From JACKDW01 sp964621785 (GTDB lineage: Bacteria; Myxococcota_A; Polyangia; Nannocystales; Nannocystaceae), in NCBI GenBank assembly GCA_964621785.1, contig CAZUPD010000016.1, forward strand, positions 22,673 to 86,672: a DNA stretch of 64,000 bases, written 5' to 3'. This document shows positions 7,844 through 16,519 of the stretch, piece by piece; within the stretch, counting starts at the first letter, position 1, and every line of letters starts with the position of its first letter. The notes beneath the pieces were generated by a model. The model was not told where the DNA came from and made no database searches. It saw only the letters and a list, made by a program, of their open reading frames with translations. The position numbers and the translations under genes were made by a program.

Positions 7844-8389
7844 CCGCGAACTCCTTTTTGTTTTCAGCCTGCTCCGGGCACCGGAGCGTTCATCGATCAT
7901 AGATCAGCTCGGTCGGTTTCTGTCGGGTTTTTTGGTGTGACACGGTTTGCACGGTCGTTCTTCCAAGGTTTGTACTTTTTGTAATTTGGCTTACATGTTC
8001 CTCGAGCCCTTCGGCCGGACTTTGGGACATGAACTTTTGGTCATATTACTCATTGATTCCCCGGGACAGGGGCATTCGCCATCGATGTTCCGGTGCACCG
8101 AGGCCCGTGCCAACGTCGCGGCGCATCGCTTCAAAACTTTGTGTACCCGCATCGATTTGTGTCCGCCGGTGGGCATCTTTCGGACGGTGAGGGGTCCGCT
8201 CGCAAGGCTTGTGTCGCCGCGCGCAAACACGCGCGCCAAGCCCACCCTCCGAGCTGCGTAGGTCTTTGTTTTTGAGAGGTTACGCGGGGTTAGAACCCTC
8301 ACCTCGGCGCGGCCTCGGAGCCTTCGCCAGCCGTGGCGGGCGAGCGCGCGAAACGGTATCCTCCGCCCGCCTTCTCGGAACCGACCCAT
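7844..8389. other. Divergent region upstream of gyrA
   Basis: A 546-bp gap between the attachment-family gene (-) and gyrA (+). I see no gene with coding character. Short stem-loops such as CCCCGGGACAGGGG near 8060 occur, and the last 100 bp before gyrA are GC-rich. A Cys-rich 53-codon minus frame ending at 7991 was considered and not accepted. Confidence 0.5.
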
Positions 8390-11095
8390 ATGCCAGGCGA
8401 CCCCAAACCCACTCTTTTGAACATCGAAGACGAAATGCGGAGCTCCTTTTTGGGCTACGCGATGAGCGTCATCATCTCCCGTGCCCTCCCCGATGTCCGG
8501 GACGGCCTCAAACCGGTGCACCGCCGCATCTTGTATGCGATGCACCAGCTCAAAAACACCCATACCCAGGCCTACAAAAAGTCGGCCCGCATCGTCGGCG
8601 ATGTGATCGGTAAGTACCACCCCCACGGGGACGTGGCCGTCTACGACGCGCTGGTGCGCCTGGCCCAGGACTTCGCCATGCGCTACCCGCTGGTCGACGG
8701 CCAGGGCAACTTCGGCTCGATCGATGGCGATACCGCGGCAGCCATGCGCTACACCGAGTCGCGGATGGAGAAGTTGACCAGCATGCTGCTGGCCGACCTC
8801 GAAAAAGACACCGTCGACTGGGTCCCCAACTACGACGACAAAGAGGTCGAGCCGAGTGTGCTGCCGACACGCGTGCCCAACCTCCTGCTCAACGGGGCGG
8901 TCGGCATCGCCGTCGGCATGGCGACCAACATTCCGCCGCACAACCTCACCGAGCTGATCAACGCCTGCCTGGCGATCATCGACAACCCCGACCTCGACTT
9001 TTCCGAGTTGCTGCAGCTGGTGACGGGACCAGACTTCCCGACCGCCGGCCAGATCATCGGTCGCTCGGGGATCGCCATGGCCTACAAGCACGGCCGCGGC
9101 AGCATCACGATGCGGGCCCGCTGCACAGTCGAAGAAGACGCCAAGGGCCGCGAGTCGATCATCGTCACGGAGATCCCCTACCAGGTCAACAAGGTCAAGC
9201 TGATCAGCCGAATCGCCGACCTCGTGCGGGACAAGAAAATCGACGGGATCAGCGATATCCAGGATTACAGCGACCGCACCGGGATGCGGATCTGGATTCA
9301 GGTCAAGCGCGATGCCTCGGCCCAGATCGTGCTCAACACCCTGTACAAGAGCTCCGATCTGCAGACGACGTTCGGCGTCAACATGATCGCGATCGTCAAC
9401 GGACGCCCGGAAGTGTTGACGCTGCGTGAATGCCTCGACAACTTCCTCGACCACCGGCGCACGGTCGTCACCCGACGCACGCGCTTTGAGCTCAACAAGG
9501 CGGTCAATCGCCGCGAGATCGTCGAAGGCTTGGGCGTCGCCATCGATGCCATCGACCGCATCATCGCGCTGATCCGCGGGGCCAAAGATCCCGATGCCGC
9601 CCGCATCGCGTTGACGAGTGAACCACTGATGGGGTTTGCCGGGTTCCTCGAGCGCTGCGACCGTCCGGAACAAGAGGTCGAGCGCGCCAAACAGGGTCCG
9701 TACCACCTCAACGAACGCCAAGCCAAGGCGATCCTCGATATGCGTCTGCACCGGCTCACCAACATGGAGCGCGTGCGGATCGAGGGCGAGTACCGCGAGC
9801 TGTGTGCCCTGATCACCGAGCTCGAACGCATTCTGGGCGACCGCAAACGCCTGATGGAAGTGATCCGCGAAGAGCTGACCGCGGTGCGCGACGAGTTCGG
9901 CGACAACCGACGCACGGAAATCATCGACGACGACGCCGAGATCGCCCCGATCGACCTGGTCGCCGACGACAAAATGGTCGTGATGGTGACCCGCAACGGC
10001 TATGTCAAACGCTTGGCAACCGACGAGTACCGGGTCCAGGCCCGCGGTGGGGTCGGGGTCAAGGGCGGCACGGGCCGCGGCAACGACGACTTTGTCACCG
10101 AACTGTTCGAGGCCAGCGCCCACTCGTGGGTGCTGCTGTTCACCGACACCGGACGGGTGTTTCGCAAACGCGTGTTCGAGCTCCCGGTCGGCCGCCGCGA
10201 CGGCCACGGCAAGGCATTCGTCAACTTCCTCGACCTCAAAGACGGCGAACGGGTGCTGCAGATGGTCCCCTACCGCGAGGAGGAGATCGACGACGACCAT
10301 TTCGTGGTGATGGCGACCAAAAATGGTTACGTCAAACGCACGCGGGTCAAGGAGTTTGCCAACATCCGCTCGAGTGGTCTGATCGCGGCAAACATCGAGG
10401 ACGGCGATGTGTTGATCGACGCCAAGTTGACCAAGGGCGGACAACACATCCTGCTGGCCTCGGCCCACGGGATGGCGATCCGGTTCGAAGAAAACGAGGT
10501 CCGCCCGATGGGTCGCACGGCCCGGGGTGTCCGCGGGATGAAGTTGCGGGGCAAAAACCGCGTGGTCGGGATGATCGTACTCGAGCCCGACAGCGACGCC
10601 TCACTACTGACGATGTGTGAAAATGGCTTCGGCAAGCGTACCCCGGCACCCGAGTACAAGGTCCAGGGGCGTTCGGGTCAGGGCATCATCACGATCAAGG
10701 CCAACAGCCGCAACGGCTCGGTGGTCGGGGTGATTCCAGTCCGCGAAGACGACCAGCTGATGGTCGTCACCAGCAACGGCAAAGTCATTCGCACACCGGT
10801 CGACGGCATCACGGTGATGGGTCGCAACACCCAAGGCGTCCGTATCATCCGCACCAGCGCCGACGACGAGCGGGTGGTGGCGCTCGAGCGCCTCGTCGAT
10901 CCGGACGATAATGACGACGACAAGGACGAGGAAGCAGAAAACGATGCTGATACATCGGATTCGAACGGCGATGCGTCCGCGGCAGAATCCTCGGCGGACG
11001 AGGGCGACGACCAGACGGACGATGCCGACGACCAGACGGACGATGCCGACGATGCCGACGACAACGACGCTGACACAGACAACGAGGACGCGTGA
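8390..11095 (+). CDS. gyrA: DNA gyrase subunit A
   Basis: The 901-residue breakage-reunion subunit of DNA gyrase, which introduces negative supercoils with GyrB. The N terminus has RSSFLGYAMSVIISRALPDV, and the catalytic Tyr lies in AAMRYTESRM. The C-terminal domain shows the six-bladed pinwheel repeats (for example VTRNGYVKRL and VTSNGKVIRT) and a GyrA-box relative, QARGGVGVKGG, which favours GyrA over ParC. In the quinolone region HPHGDVAVYD, Val takes the place of E. coli Ser83 while Asp87 is kept. The last 60 residues are an Asp-rich, repetitive acidic tail. ATG at 8390 (MPGDPKPTLLN) was chosen over a GTG 19 codons upstream because it matches the family's usual length. Confidence 0.96.
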   Translation: MPGDPKPTLLNIEDEMRSSFLGYAMSVIISRALPDVRDGLKPVHRRILYAMHQLKNTHTQAYKKSARIVGDVIGKYHPHGDVAVYDALVRLAQDFAMRYPLVDGQGNFGSIDGDTAAAMRYTESRMEKLTSMLLADLEKDTVDWVPNYDDKEVEPSVLPTRVPNLLLNGAVGIAVGMATNIPPHNLTELINACLAIIDNPDLDFSELLQLVTGPDFPTAGQIIGRSGIAMAYKHGRGSITMRARCTVEEDAKGRESIIVTEIPYQVNKVKLISRIADLVRDKKIDGISDIQDYSDRTGMRIWIQVKRDASAQIVLNTLYKSSDLQTTFGVNMIAIVNGRPEVLTLRECLDNFLDHRRTVVTRRTRFELNKAVNRREIVEGLGVAIDAIDRIIALIRGAKDPDAARIALTSEPLMGFAGFLERCDRPEQEVERAKQGPYHLNERQAKAILDMRLHRLTNMERVRIEGEYRELCALITELERILGDRKRLMEVIREELTAVRDEFGDNRRTEIIDDDAEIAPIDLVADDKMVVMVTRNGYVKRLATDEYRVQARGGVGVKGGTGRGNDDFVTELFEASAHSWVLLFTDTGRVFRKRVFELPVGRRDGHGKAFVNFLDLKDGERVLQMVPYREEEIDDDHFVVMATKNGYVKRTRVKEFANIRSSGLIAANIEDGDVLIDAKLTKGGQHILLASAHGMAIRFEENEVRPMGRTARGVRGMKLRGKNRVVGMIVLEPDSDASLLTMCENGFGKRTPAPEYKVQGRSGQGIITIKANSRNGSVVGVIPVREDDQLMVVTSNGKVIRTPVDGITVMGRNTQGVRIIRTSADDERVVALERLVDPDDNDDDKDEEAENDADTSDSNGDASAAESSADEGDDQTDDADDQTDDADDADDNDADTDNEDA

Positions 11096-11131
11096 TTCTC
11101 GGCAGGCGCGTCCGCCAAAACTCTTACCTAC

Positions 11132-11149
11132 GCCTCCCCACCGGGAGGC
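11132..11149 (+). terminator. Small GC hairpin between gyrA and hemL
   Basis: Arms GCCTCCC and GGGAGGC with a 4-base CACC loop lie between gyrA and hemL. No T tract follows, so it may be a weak terminator or an mRNA processing structure rather than a full stop. Confidence 0.35.
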
Positions 11150-11172
11150 TGGTTGATCGACTGAGGTGACGC

Positions 11173-12513
11173 GTGGACAACTTCGATGGACGGGCCGGCA
11201 GCCGTAGCCAGGAACTTTTTGCCTCTGCCTCCCGGGTGATTCCCGGGGGTGTCAACAGCCCGGTACGGGCCTTTTCTTCGGTCGGCGGGAAACCGCCGTT
11301 TGTCCGCAGCGCCAAGGGGGCGACGATCACCACCGAAGACGGTGTGACACTGATCGACTATGTCGGCACCTGGGGCCCGGCACTGCTGGGCCACGCCCAC
11401 GAGGCGGTCATCGACGCCGTGTGCAAGGCGGCGCAAAACGGACTGAGTTTCGGTGCATGTACAGCGGCCGAAGCCGTGTTTGCCGAGCGCCTGTGTCTGA
11501 TCGTTCCAGCCCTGCGCGGGGGGCTGGTCCGCCTCGTCAACTCCGGGACCGAAGCGACGATGAGTGCGTTGCGAGTGGCCCGCGGATTTACAGGGCGCGA
11601 CAAGATCATCAAGGTCGACGGGGGCTATCACGGTCACGCGGATATGTTGCTGGTGGCCGCCGGTTCCGGGGCCGCGACCATGGGGATTCCCGGGAGCAAA
11701 GGCGTGCCGGCGGGGGCGGTGGCCGACACCCTGCTGGTGCCGTTCAACGACCTCGAGGCCGTTCGAGAGTGCTTGCATACACACAAAAACCAAATCGCGG
11801 CGATCATCATCGAACCGGTCGCCGGCAATATGGGGTGCGTGCCGCCGGTTCCGGGCTACCTCGAAGGCCTGCGCAAACTGTGTGACGCACACGGGGTCGT
11901 GCTTTGCTTCGACGAGGTCATGACCGGGTTTCGCATCGCCTTGGGCGGTGCCCAAGCCCACTACGGTGTGACACCCGATATGGTGTGCCTCGGCAAGATC
12001 GTCGGCGGCGGACTGCCGGTGGGCGCCTACGGCGGGCGTCGCGAAATCATGCAGTGTGTGGCCCCGCTAGGCCCCGTCTACCAGGCGGGCACATTGAGCG
12101 GCAATCCACTGGGCGTCGCCGCCGGGCTCGCAACCCTCGATGTACTCGAACGCGACAAGCCCTATCCACAGTTGGCGGCCCAAACCGAGAAGTTGATCGC
12201 CGGACTTTCGCGGCTGGCCAAGGCCCACGCCGTGCCGATGTCCGAGAACCATGTGGCGTCGATGTTCACCGGTTTTTTTCGGTCCAAGGTCGTCCACAAC
12301 TACGCCGATGCCCGCGACAGCAACCTCGAAGCGTTTGCCTGTTACCACCGGGAAATGCTGGCTCGAGGGGTCTACCTCGCCCCCTCGCAATTCGAGGCGG
12401 CATTTGTCTCGACCGCCCACGACGATGCGACGATCGACCGCACACTTGCAGCAGCCGATGGCGCCTTGGCTGTGGTGGCGCAAACTATCGGTGAAGGGTC
12501 ATCCGCGAACTGA
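11173..12513 (+). CDS. hemL: Glutamate-1-semialdehyde 2,1-aminomutase
   Basis: HemL converts glutamate-1-semialdehyde to 5-aminolevulinate, the first committed compound of the C5 tetrapyrrole pathway, using pyridoxal phosphate. The 446-residue protein has the family opening IPGGVNSPVRAF, GYHGHADMLL, the EPVAGNMG and CFDEVMTGFR motifs around the cofactor, and the PLP lysine in LGKIVGGGLPVGAYGG. Length is as usual for the family. The start is GTG, preceded by GAGGTG. It follows gyrA by 77 bp on the same strand with a small hairpin between them. The dispersed palindrome occurs at 11454, in the codons for GACT. Confidence 0.96.
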   Translation: MDNFDGRAGSRSQELFASASRVIPGGVNSPVRAFSSVGGKPPFVRSAKGATITTEDGVTLIDYVGTWGPALLGHAHEAVIDAVCKAAQNGLSFGACTAAEAVFAERLCLIVPALRGGLVRLVNSGTEATMSALRVARGFTGRDKIIKVDGGYHGHADMLLVAAGSGAATMGIPGSKGVPAGAVADTLLVPFNDLEAVRECLHTHKNQIAAIIIEPVAGNMGCVPPVPGYLEGLRKLCDAHGVVLCFDEVMTGFRIALGGAQAHYGVTPDMVCLGKIVGGGLPVGAYGGRREIMQCVAPLGPVYQAGTLSGNPLGVAAGLATLDVLERDKPYPQLAAQTEKLIAGLSRLAKAHAVPMSENHVASMFTGFFRSKVVHNYADARDSNLEAFACYHREMLARGVYLAPSQFEAAFVSTAHDDATIDRTLAAADGALAVVAQTIGEGSSAN

Positions 12514-12599
12514 CGGTTTGCACAGGTCGCCCCGGTTTGTCCACCGTCCATTTCGAGGTTCCAGTCGGCATCCTTTCGATCAGTCCGAAAAGACAGAAT

Positions 12600-13016
12600 A
12601 TGTCACATCCGCCAGAACGCCGCGCCCGTTGGTACGAGCTGACCGAAGCCGCCTCGTTGGGGATTGAGATGGCGGTGGCGATCGCGATTGGCGCGTGGGG
12701 TGGACGCTGGCTCGAGAACAACGTCACCCACTGGAAACCGTGGACGTTTTACATCGGCCTGTTTGTCGGCCTCGGGGCTGCGGTCAATGCTGTGGTCCGA
12801 ACCGCCCGCAAGTTTCAGCGCATCATCGACCACGACGAACGGCTGCAAGCCGAGGCCACACAGGTCACCTCAAAACACACGGATCGAAGCTCACAGGCGC
12901 AAGCGGTGGAGAATTCTCCGCCCCCGGTCGCACGCGAAGAGGACGGCGATACACCGCAATCGCTGGTCCGCTTTAACAATCCGTACGACGGTGACGACGA
13001 TCGGAGTCCGCCATGA
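12600..13016 (+). CDS. atpZ: AtpZ/AtpI-type F0 accessory protein
   Basis: A 138-residue membrane protein of the AtpZ (F0F1-ATPase subunit) family, thought to help ion uptake or c-ring assembly. Two membrane helices are visible: around SLGIEMAVAIAIGAWGG, ending in the family signature GRWLE, and YIGLFVGLGAAVNAVV. A charged, Gln- and Pro-rich tail of about 60 residues follows. ATG at 12600 was preferred to an upstream Met at 12537 because the helix then starts about 20 residues in, as in relatives. The stop overlaps the next start in an ATGA arrangement, implying translational coupling, and it heads the F0 gene cluster. Confidence 0.8.
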   Translation: MSHPPERRARWYELTEAASLGIEMAVAIAIGAWGGRWLENNVTHWKPWTFYIGLFVGLGAAVNAVVRTARKFQRIIDHDERLQAEATQVTSKHTDRSSQAQAVENSPPPVAREEDGDTPQSLVRFNNPYDGDDDRSPP

Positions 13017-13456
13017 ACCACGGTCTGCCTTCATGGGATCTGTGGCGTCGTCGGGTGTACTTGTGGACGCTCACGTGGTGCCTTCCTGCGGCTGTGGCCG
13101 CAATTTGGCTGTGGCGTCCCTCGCAGGCACTGAGCATTGCCCTGGGTGGTCTTTTGGGACTGGTCAACCTGCAACTACTGGCCTCGGCCGGGTTCAAGAT
13201 GCTCGCCCAATCGGCCGAAGAACTGCAGCACCAAGCCGCCGCCCCACCCCGCTTTGCACCGCTTTCAGCGGCGCTGCGCTGGCCTGCCACAGCCCTTGCG
13301 ACGGCTGCCATCCTTTGGTACATGCCCGGCGAACCTGAGGGGTTGGCAGCAGGGGTCGCACTGGCCCTTGTGGGATTTACCTCCGCCGCGATCCAAACGG
13401 CGGGCAACCTAGCTGACCACCGCGAACACGAGGACCCCCCGGAACCTTATGGGTGA
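13013..13456 (+). CDS. atpI: ATP synthase protein I-like membrane protein
   Basis: A 147-residue protein with about four hydrophobic segments (LPAAVAAIWLW, SIALGGLLGLVNLQLLAS, WPATALATAAILWYM, GLAAGVALALVGFTSAAI), the layout of ATP synthase I chain proteins that assist c-ring assembly. The sequence itself is weakly conserved, so the call rests largely on topology and on its place directly before atpB. It overlaps the upstream atpZ by 4 bp and the downstream atpB by 8 bp, so the three are probably translated together. Confidence 0.7.
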   Translation: MNHGLPSWDLWRRRVYLWTLTWCLPAAVAAIWLWRPSQALSIALGGLLGLVNLQLLASAGFKMLAQSAEELQHQAAAPPRFAPLSAALRWPATALATAAILWYMPGEPEGLAAGVALALVGFTSAAIQTAGNLADHREHEDPPEPYG

Positions 13457-14237
13457 CCACGATACCTGGTACACGCTTTTGAGCCCCGAGTTCTGGCACG
13501 CGCTAGAACACAACGCGGCCGAGCACTTGGCGCGCGACTGGAAGTGGATGATGTTCCAGGCGACGCACTTCTCCCTGCTGCACGTCGCAGGAGCGGTCAT
13601 CACGTTCGTGTTCCTCATCATCGTTGCACTGCGCTACCGCCAGAGCATCCAAGATGAGACCAAGGGGATCGTCCCGCCCAAAAAGTTCACCCTCGCGGCC
13701 ATGGTCGATGCGTTTGTCGGCACGGTCTACAAGTTTTCGGCCGACGTCATGGGCGAGAAAAACGCCAAGACGTACCTGCCACTCACCGCAACCCTGGGGT
13801 TGTTCATCTTCGTCTCGAACCTGCAGGGGCTGATCCCCGGGTTCTTGCCCCCGACCGATTCGCTCAAAACCAACATCGGGATCTCGCTGTTGGTGTTTGT
13901 CGTCTACAACACGGTCGGTATCTACAAGAACAAGATGGCCTACCTCGCCCACTTTTGCGGTCCCAAGATCGGTGGCTTCCGGGCGATGTTTCCCCTGTTG
14001 TTGCCGATCGAGTTGGTCAGCCACATCGCCCGCCCGGTCTCGCTGTCGCTGCGGCTCACCGGCAATATCCTCGCCGACCACAAGGTCGTGGCTCTGATCG
14101 CACTGTCGGTTCCGCTGTTTGTCCCGCTGCCGTTCCTGCTTTTGGGTACGGTCGTCGCGATCGTCCAAACCCTCATCTTTACCCTGCTCACCATCATGTA
14201 CATCGGTCAGGCAGTCGAAATTCACGAAGAGCACTAA
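13449..14237 (+). CDS. atpB: ATP synthase F0 subunit a
   Basis: The 262-residue subunit a provides the ion half-channels next to the c-ring. The essential Arg is in PVSLSLRLTGNILADH, the hallmark of helix 5, and the last helix has the Gln/Glu-bearing end IMYIGQAVEIHEEH. Earlier features are FIFVSNLQGLIPGFLPPT and several long hydrophobic helices. Length is usual. It overlaps the preceding gene by 8 bp and is followed 89 bp later by atpE. F1 genes are not in this window, so the operon is split as in several other bacteria. Confidence 0.95.
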   Translation: MGDHDTWYTLLSPEFWHALEHNAAEHLARDWKWMMFQATHFSLLHVAGAVITFVFLIIVALRYRQSIQDETKGIVPPKKFTLAAMVDAFVGTVYKFSADVMGEKNAKTYLPLTATLGLFIFVSNLQGLIPGFLPPTDSLKTNIGISLLVFVVYNTVGIYKNKMAYLAHFCGPKIGGFRAMFPLLLPIELVSHIARPVSLSLRLTGNILADHKVVALIALSVPLFVPLPFLLLGTVVAIVQTLIFTLLTIMYIGQAVEIHEEH

Positions 14238-14326
14238 TCGGCTACCCCGCACGGCACCGGCAAACCGGGCCTCTCTCGACCTGACCACAAAACAGTTTCC
14301 AACCCTCACAGAGAGGAAAAACAATC

Positions 14327-14671
14327 ATGACGCGTAAACTCGCCATCACCGTCTCCTTCTTGACCGCCATCCTGGCCCCCGCTTTGGCCATGGCTGCTGA
14401 GCGTCCCGAATTCGCCGTCACCTCGTCCAGCGAGCGTGCGGTCTTCGGCTTTGCGATGGCTCTCGCCATCGGCCTTGCCGCCCTCGGTGGCGGTATGGGT
14501 CAGGGCCGCGCTGTGGCCTCTGCCCTCGAGGGTATCTGCCGCAACCCCAACGCCGCCGGTAAGGTCCTGGTGCCGATGCTCCTCGGTCTCGCATTCATCG
14601 AGTCGTTGGTCATCTTCGCCCTGATCATCTCGTTCACCGTCAGCGGCTTCATCGTTCCGGCCATCGGATAA
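14327..14671 (+). CDS. atpE: ATP synthase F0 subunit c
   Basis: A 114-residue subunit c, longer than usual because the first 23 residues (MTRKLAITVSFLTAILAPALAMAA) look like a cleavable signal peptide. The two-helix hairpin is clear: a Gly-rich first helix with GLAALGGGMGQG, the polar loop EGICRNPNAAGK, and the second helix with the ion-binding Glu in GLAFIESLVIFAL. The combination Gln (GMGQG) with Glu-Ser (IES) covers three of the ligands known from sodium-type rings, though other sodium positions (Thr67, Tyr70 of I. tartaricus) are Leu and Phe. Good ribosome site AGAGAGG. A strong terminator ends the cluster. Confidence 0.93.
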   Translation: MTRKLAITVSFLTAILAPALAMAAERPEFAVTSSSERAVFGFAMALAIGLAALGGGMGQGRAVASALEGICRNPNAAGKVLVPMLLGLAFIESLVIFALIISFTVSGFIVPAIG

Positions 14672-14695
14672 TTTTTCGAGGTCCGTTTCTCAACT

Positions 14696-14734
14696 CCCGC
14701 CAATCACAGCTGGGCTGTGATGGGCGGGTTTTGT
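14696..14734 (+). terminator. Strong terminator after atpE
   Basis: CCCGCCAATCACAGC folds onto GCTGTGATGGGCGGG across a TGG loop (one unpaired base) and is followed directly by TTTTGT, a textbook rho-independent terminator 25 bp after the atpE stop. Confidence 0.9.
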
Positions 14735-14898
14735 ATGTCCGCAAATCGGGGAGCGCTCCAATGGTCAAGTTGCGGATCTGTTGGCGCAAATCCGGAACCA
14801 TTCGCTCGGCTTTCTCGCTCTCCTTGAACCTCGGGTACGAGCCATATCGGTATCCCCACTCGCGAACATAGATTTGCGGCTACACTCGGCACTGTCCC

Positions 14899-16434
14899 GT
14901 GCAGTTCACTTCGCTCACAACCGCACTCCTCGCTTCCGTGTGGCTGACGCAGGCAACTCCGGTCGCAGACCCCCTCGAGTCGACTGCCGAAACGCAGGCA
15001 GACAACGACCAAGTCCTCGACGCTATCTTGCCCTGTGGACTGCGTGTCCTGATCGCCCAAGACCTCAGTCTCCCGGTCGCCGCAGTAATTTTGGCGGTCG
15101 AGACTGGCAGCGAAGACGATCCAGAAGACCTCCCTGGTCTCAGTCACGCCCTCGCCTATCACCTGCTGCAGGGCAATCGAGAACTCTCGCCCGGGGAAGT
15201 TCTCGCGACGGTCCACGACGGCGGAGGACTGTCAGCGCTGGCGACTGGTTCCTCGCAGGTCCGATTTGAAAGTGTAGTCCCGCTCTCTCGCCTCGACGCG
15301 ATGTTGTGGACCGAATCGCAGCGGTTGCGTGCACCGACAATGTCTGCATCCGCGTGGCAAAAATCGCTGAGTTGGGCCGGCGGTGACCGTCCGCAGCAGC
15401 TGCCGATCCCGTGGGAGGCGATCGCCGCAGCCCACAATCTTCCCGGTCTCGGTAGCAACGGCCGCAAGGTGACCAATGCGCTGCGTACGGCTTCCCTCGA
15501 CGCAGTCGCCCGAGCCCTGCGAACGCAATTCTCCTATGCCCGGTCGACGCTTATCATCGTCGGCCCGCAGGCGCCCAAAGAAGTGCTTGCCCGGGTGACT
15601 CCCCTGTTCGCCGACTTGCCGCAGCGCGCCCGCTCGCTTCCGGCGCGGATCGTCCGGCAACAAAACGGTACCGGGCCGACCGCCGGATCCCTCGAAACGA
15701 CCGCGGACACGGGCACCAGCGAGCCAATCGAGAAAAATGTAGATACAAAGAAAACAACCACGAAGCCAGCCCCACCCCCCGAGGTCCAGCCGCTCCCCCC
15801 GGAACTGACAGCAATCCCGGTTGTCGAACTCGGGCGAGGACGGGGTCTCGCACTCGTATGGCCCGTCGATCCAAACCCCCAGGCAGCATGGGTAGCGGAT
15901 GTCGCGTGTCAGGCGATCAACCAACAAAGACGTGTCCGGGGAGAGAGCCGCAAGGTTCGCGTGCGCTGTGCACATCATCGCGATCCCCGACGGGGCGCCA
16001 TCCTCCTGCATGCGACTGGGACCGAGACGCCGTTGCGAACCCTCGCCAACCGTCTCGACCGCCTTCGCACCGAAGCACCGGCACGGCTGCGCAGTCGCCA
16101 GGCCGAGACCATCGCGCTCGCGGCCGAAATCGACGGTCAAACGCCACTCGGCAGGGCCCGGCTGCTCGCCGCGACCGCACCCGCGACCCAACTGCACGCC
16201 CAGCAAATCCATGTCTATACAAAAATGTTGGGACTCGACCTCCTGCGCGACCCGGCAGCCCTCACCCGCGCGATCGATCGACTACTCGATCCCGGCCGTG
16301 CGGTGGCCCTCGTCAAGGAACTCCCAACAACGGAGACTCCCGAAGCGCCAATACCCGAAGCAGCCGAGCAAGATCCTGCCGCTGATGTGACCGAAACTCC
16401 GAACCCACCCGAGCCGGCGGGCGAGCAGCCATGA
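14899..16434 (+). CDS. Secreted M16 peptidase-like protein, catalytic motif lost
   Basis: A 511-residue protein with a signal peptide (through about TQATPVA) and the two-lobed layout of M16 (insulinase/PqqL) peptidases: LPCGLRVLIAQDLSLPVAAV opens as in the family. The zinc motif HxxEH is replaced: the expected position reads GLSHALAYHLL, so the Glu base and correct His spacing are gone. Residues about 250-310 are a Thr/Pro-rich linker joining two lobes, and the C-terminal 50 residues are Pro/Glu-rich. It is probably a non-catalytic subunit. The next gene, 85 bp on, encodes another M16-like protein without a zinc motif; the two may form one envelope complex, which is inferred. Confidence 0.65.
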   Translation: MQFTSLTTALLASVWLTQATPVADPLESTAETQADNDQVLDAILPCGLRVLIAQDLSLPVAAVILAVETGSEDDPEDLPGLSHALAYHLLQGNRELSPGEVLATVHDGGGLSALATGSSQVRFESVVPLSRLDAMLWTESQRLRAPTMSASAWQKSLSWAGGDRPQQLPIPWEAIAAAHNLPGLGSNGRKVTNALRTASLDAVARALRTQFSYARSTLIIVGPQAPKEVLARVTPLFADLPQRARSLPARIVRQQNGTGPTAGSLETTADTGTSEPIEKNVDTKKTTTKPAPPPEVQPLPPELTAIPVVELGRGRGLALVWPVDPNPQAAWVADVACQAINQQRRVRGESRKVRVRCAHHRDPRRGAILLHATGTETPLRTLANRLDRLRTEAPARLRSRQAETIALAAEIDGQTPLGRARLLAATAPATQLHAQQIHVYTKMLGLDLLRDPAALTRAIDRLLDPGRAVALVKELPTTETPEAPIPEAAEQDPAADVTETPNPPEPAGEQP

Positions 16435-16519
16435 TCCATGCACACACATATACTTGGTTGTGGTGCGCCCAACTCAGACACCCCAACCACATCCCCACCC
16501 AACTGGCAGGCCAGCGACC

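Noticed and set aside
7991..8152. Minus-strand frame of 53 codons with a CPCP segment
   Set aside because: It resembles a small peptide precursor only by its cysteines. There is no ribosome site or processing gene nearby.
8270..8330. Sequence with GGGGTTAGAACCC resembling a tRNA T arm
   Set aside because: No acceptor stem, D arm or anticodon arm can be built around it.
7991..10468. Open frame of 825 codons on the minus strand
   Set aside because: It is antisense to gyrA, which is unmistakable. GC-rich genes commonly give long open frames on the opposite strand; this one has no ribosome site and His/Asp/Arg-rich nonsense composition.
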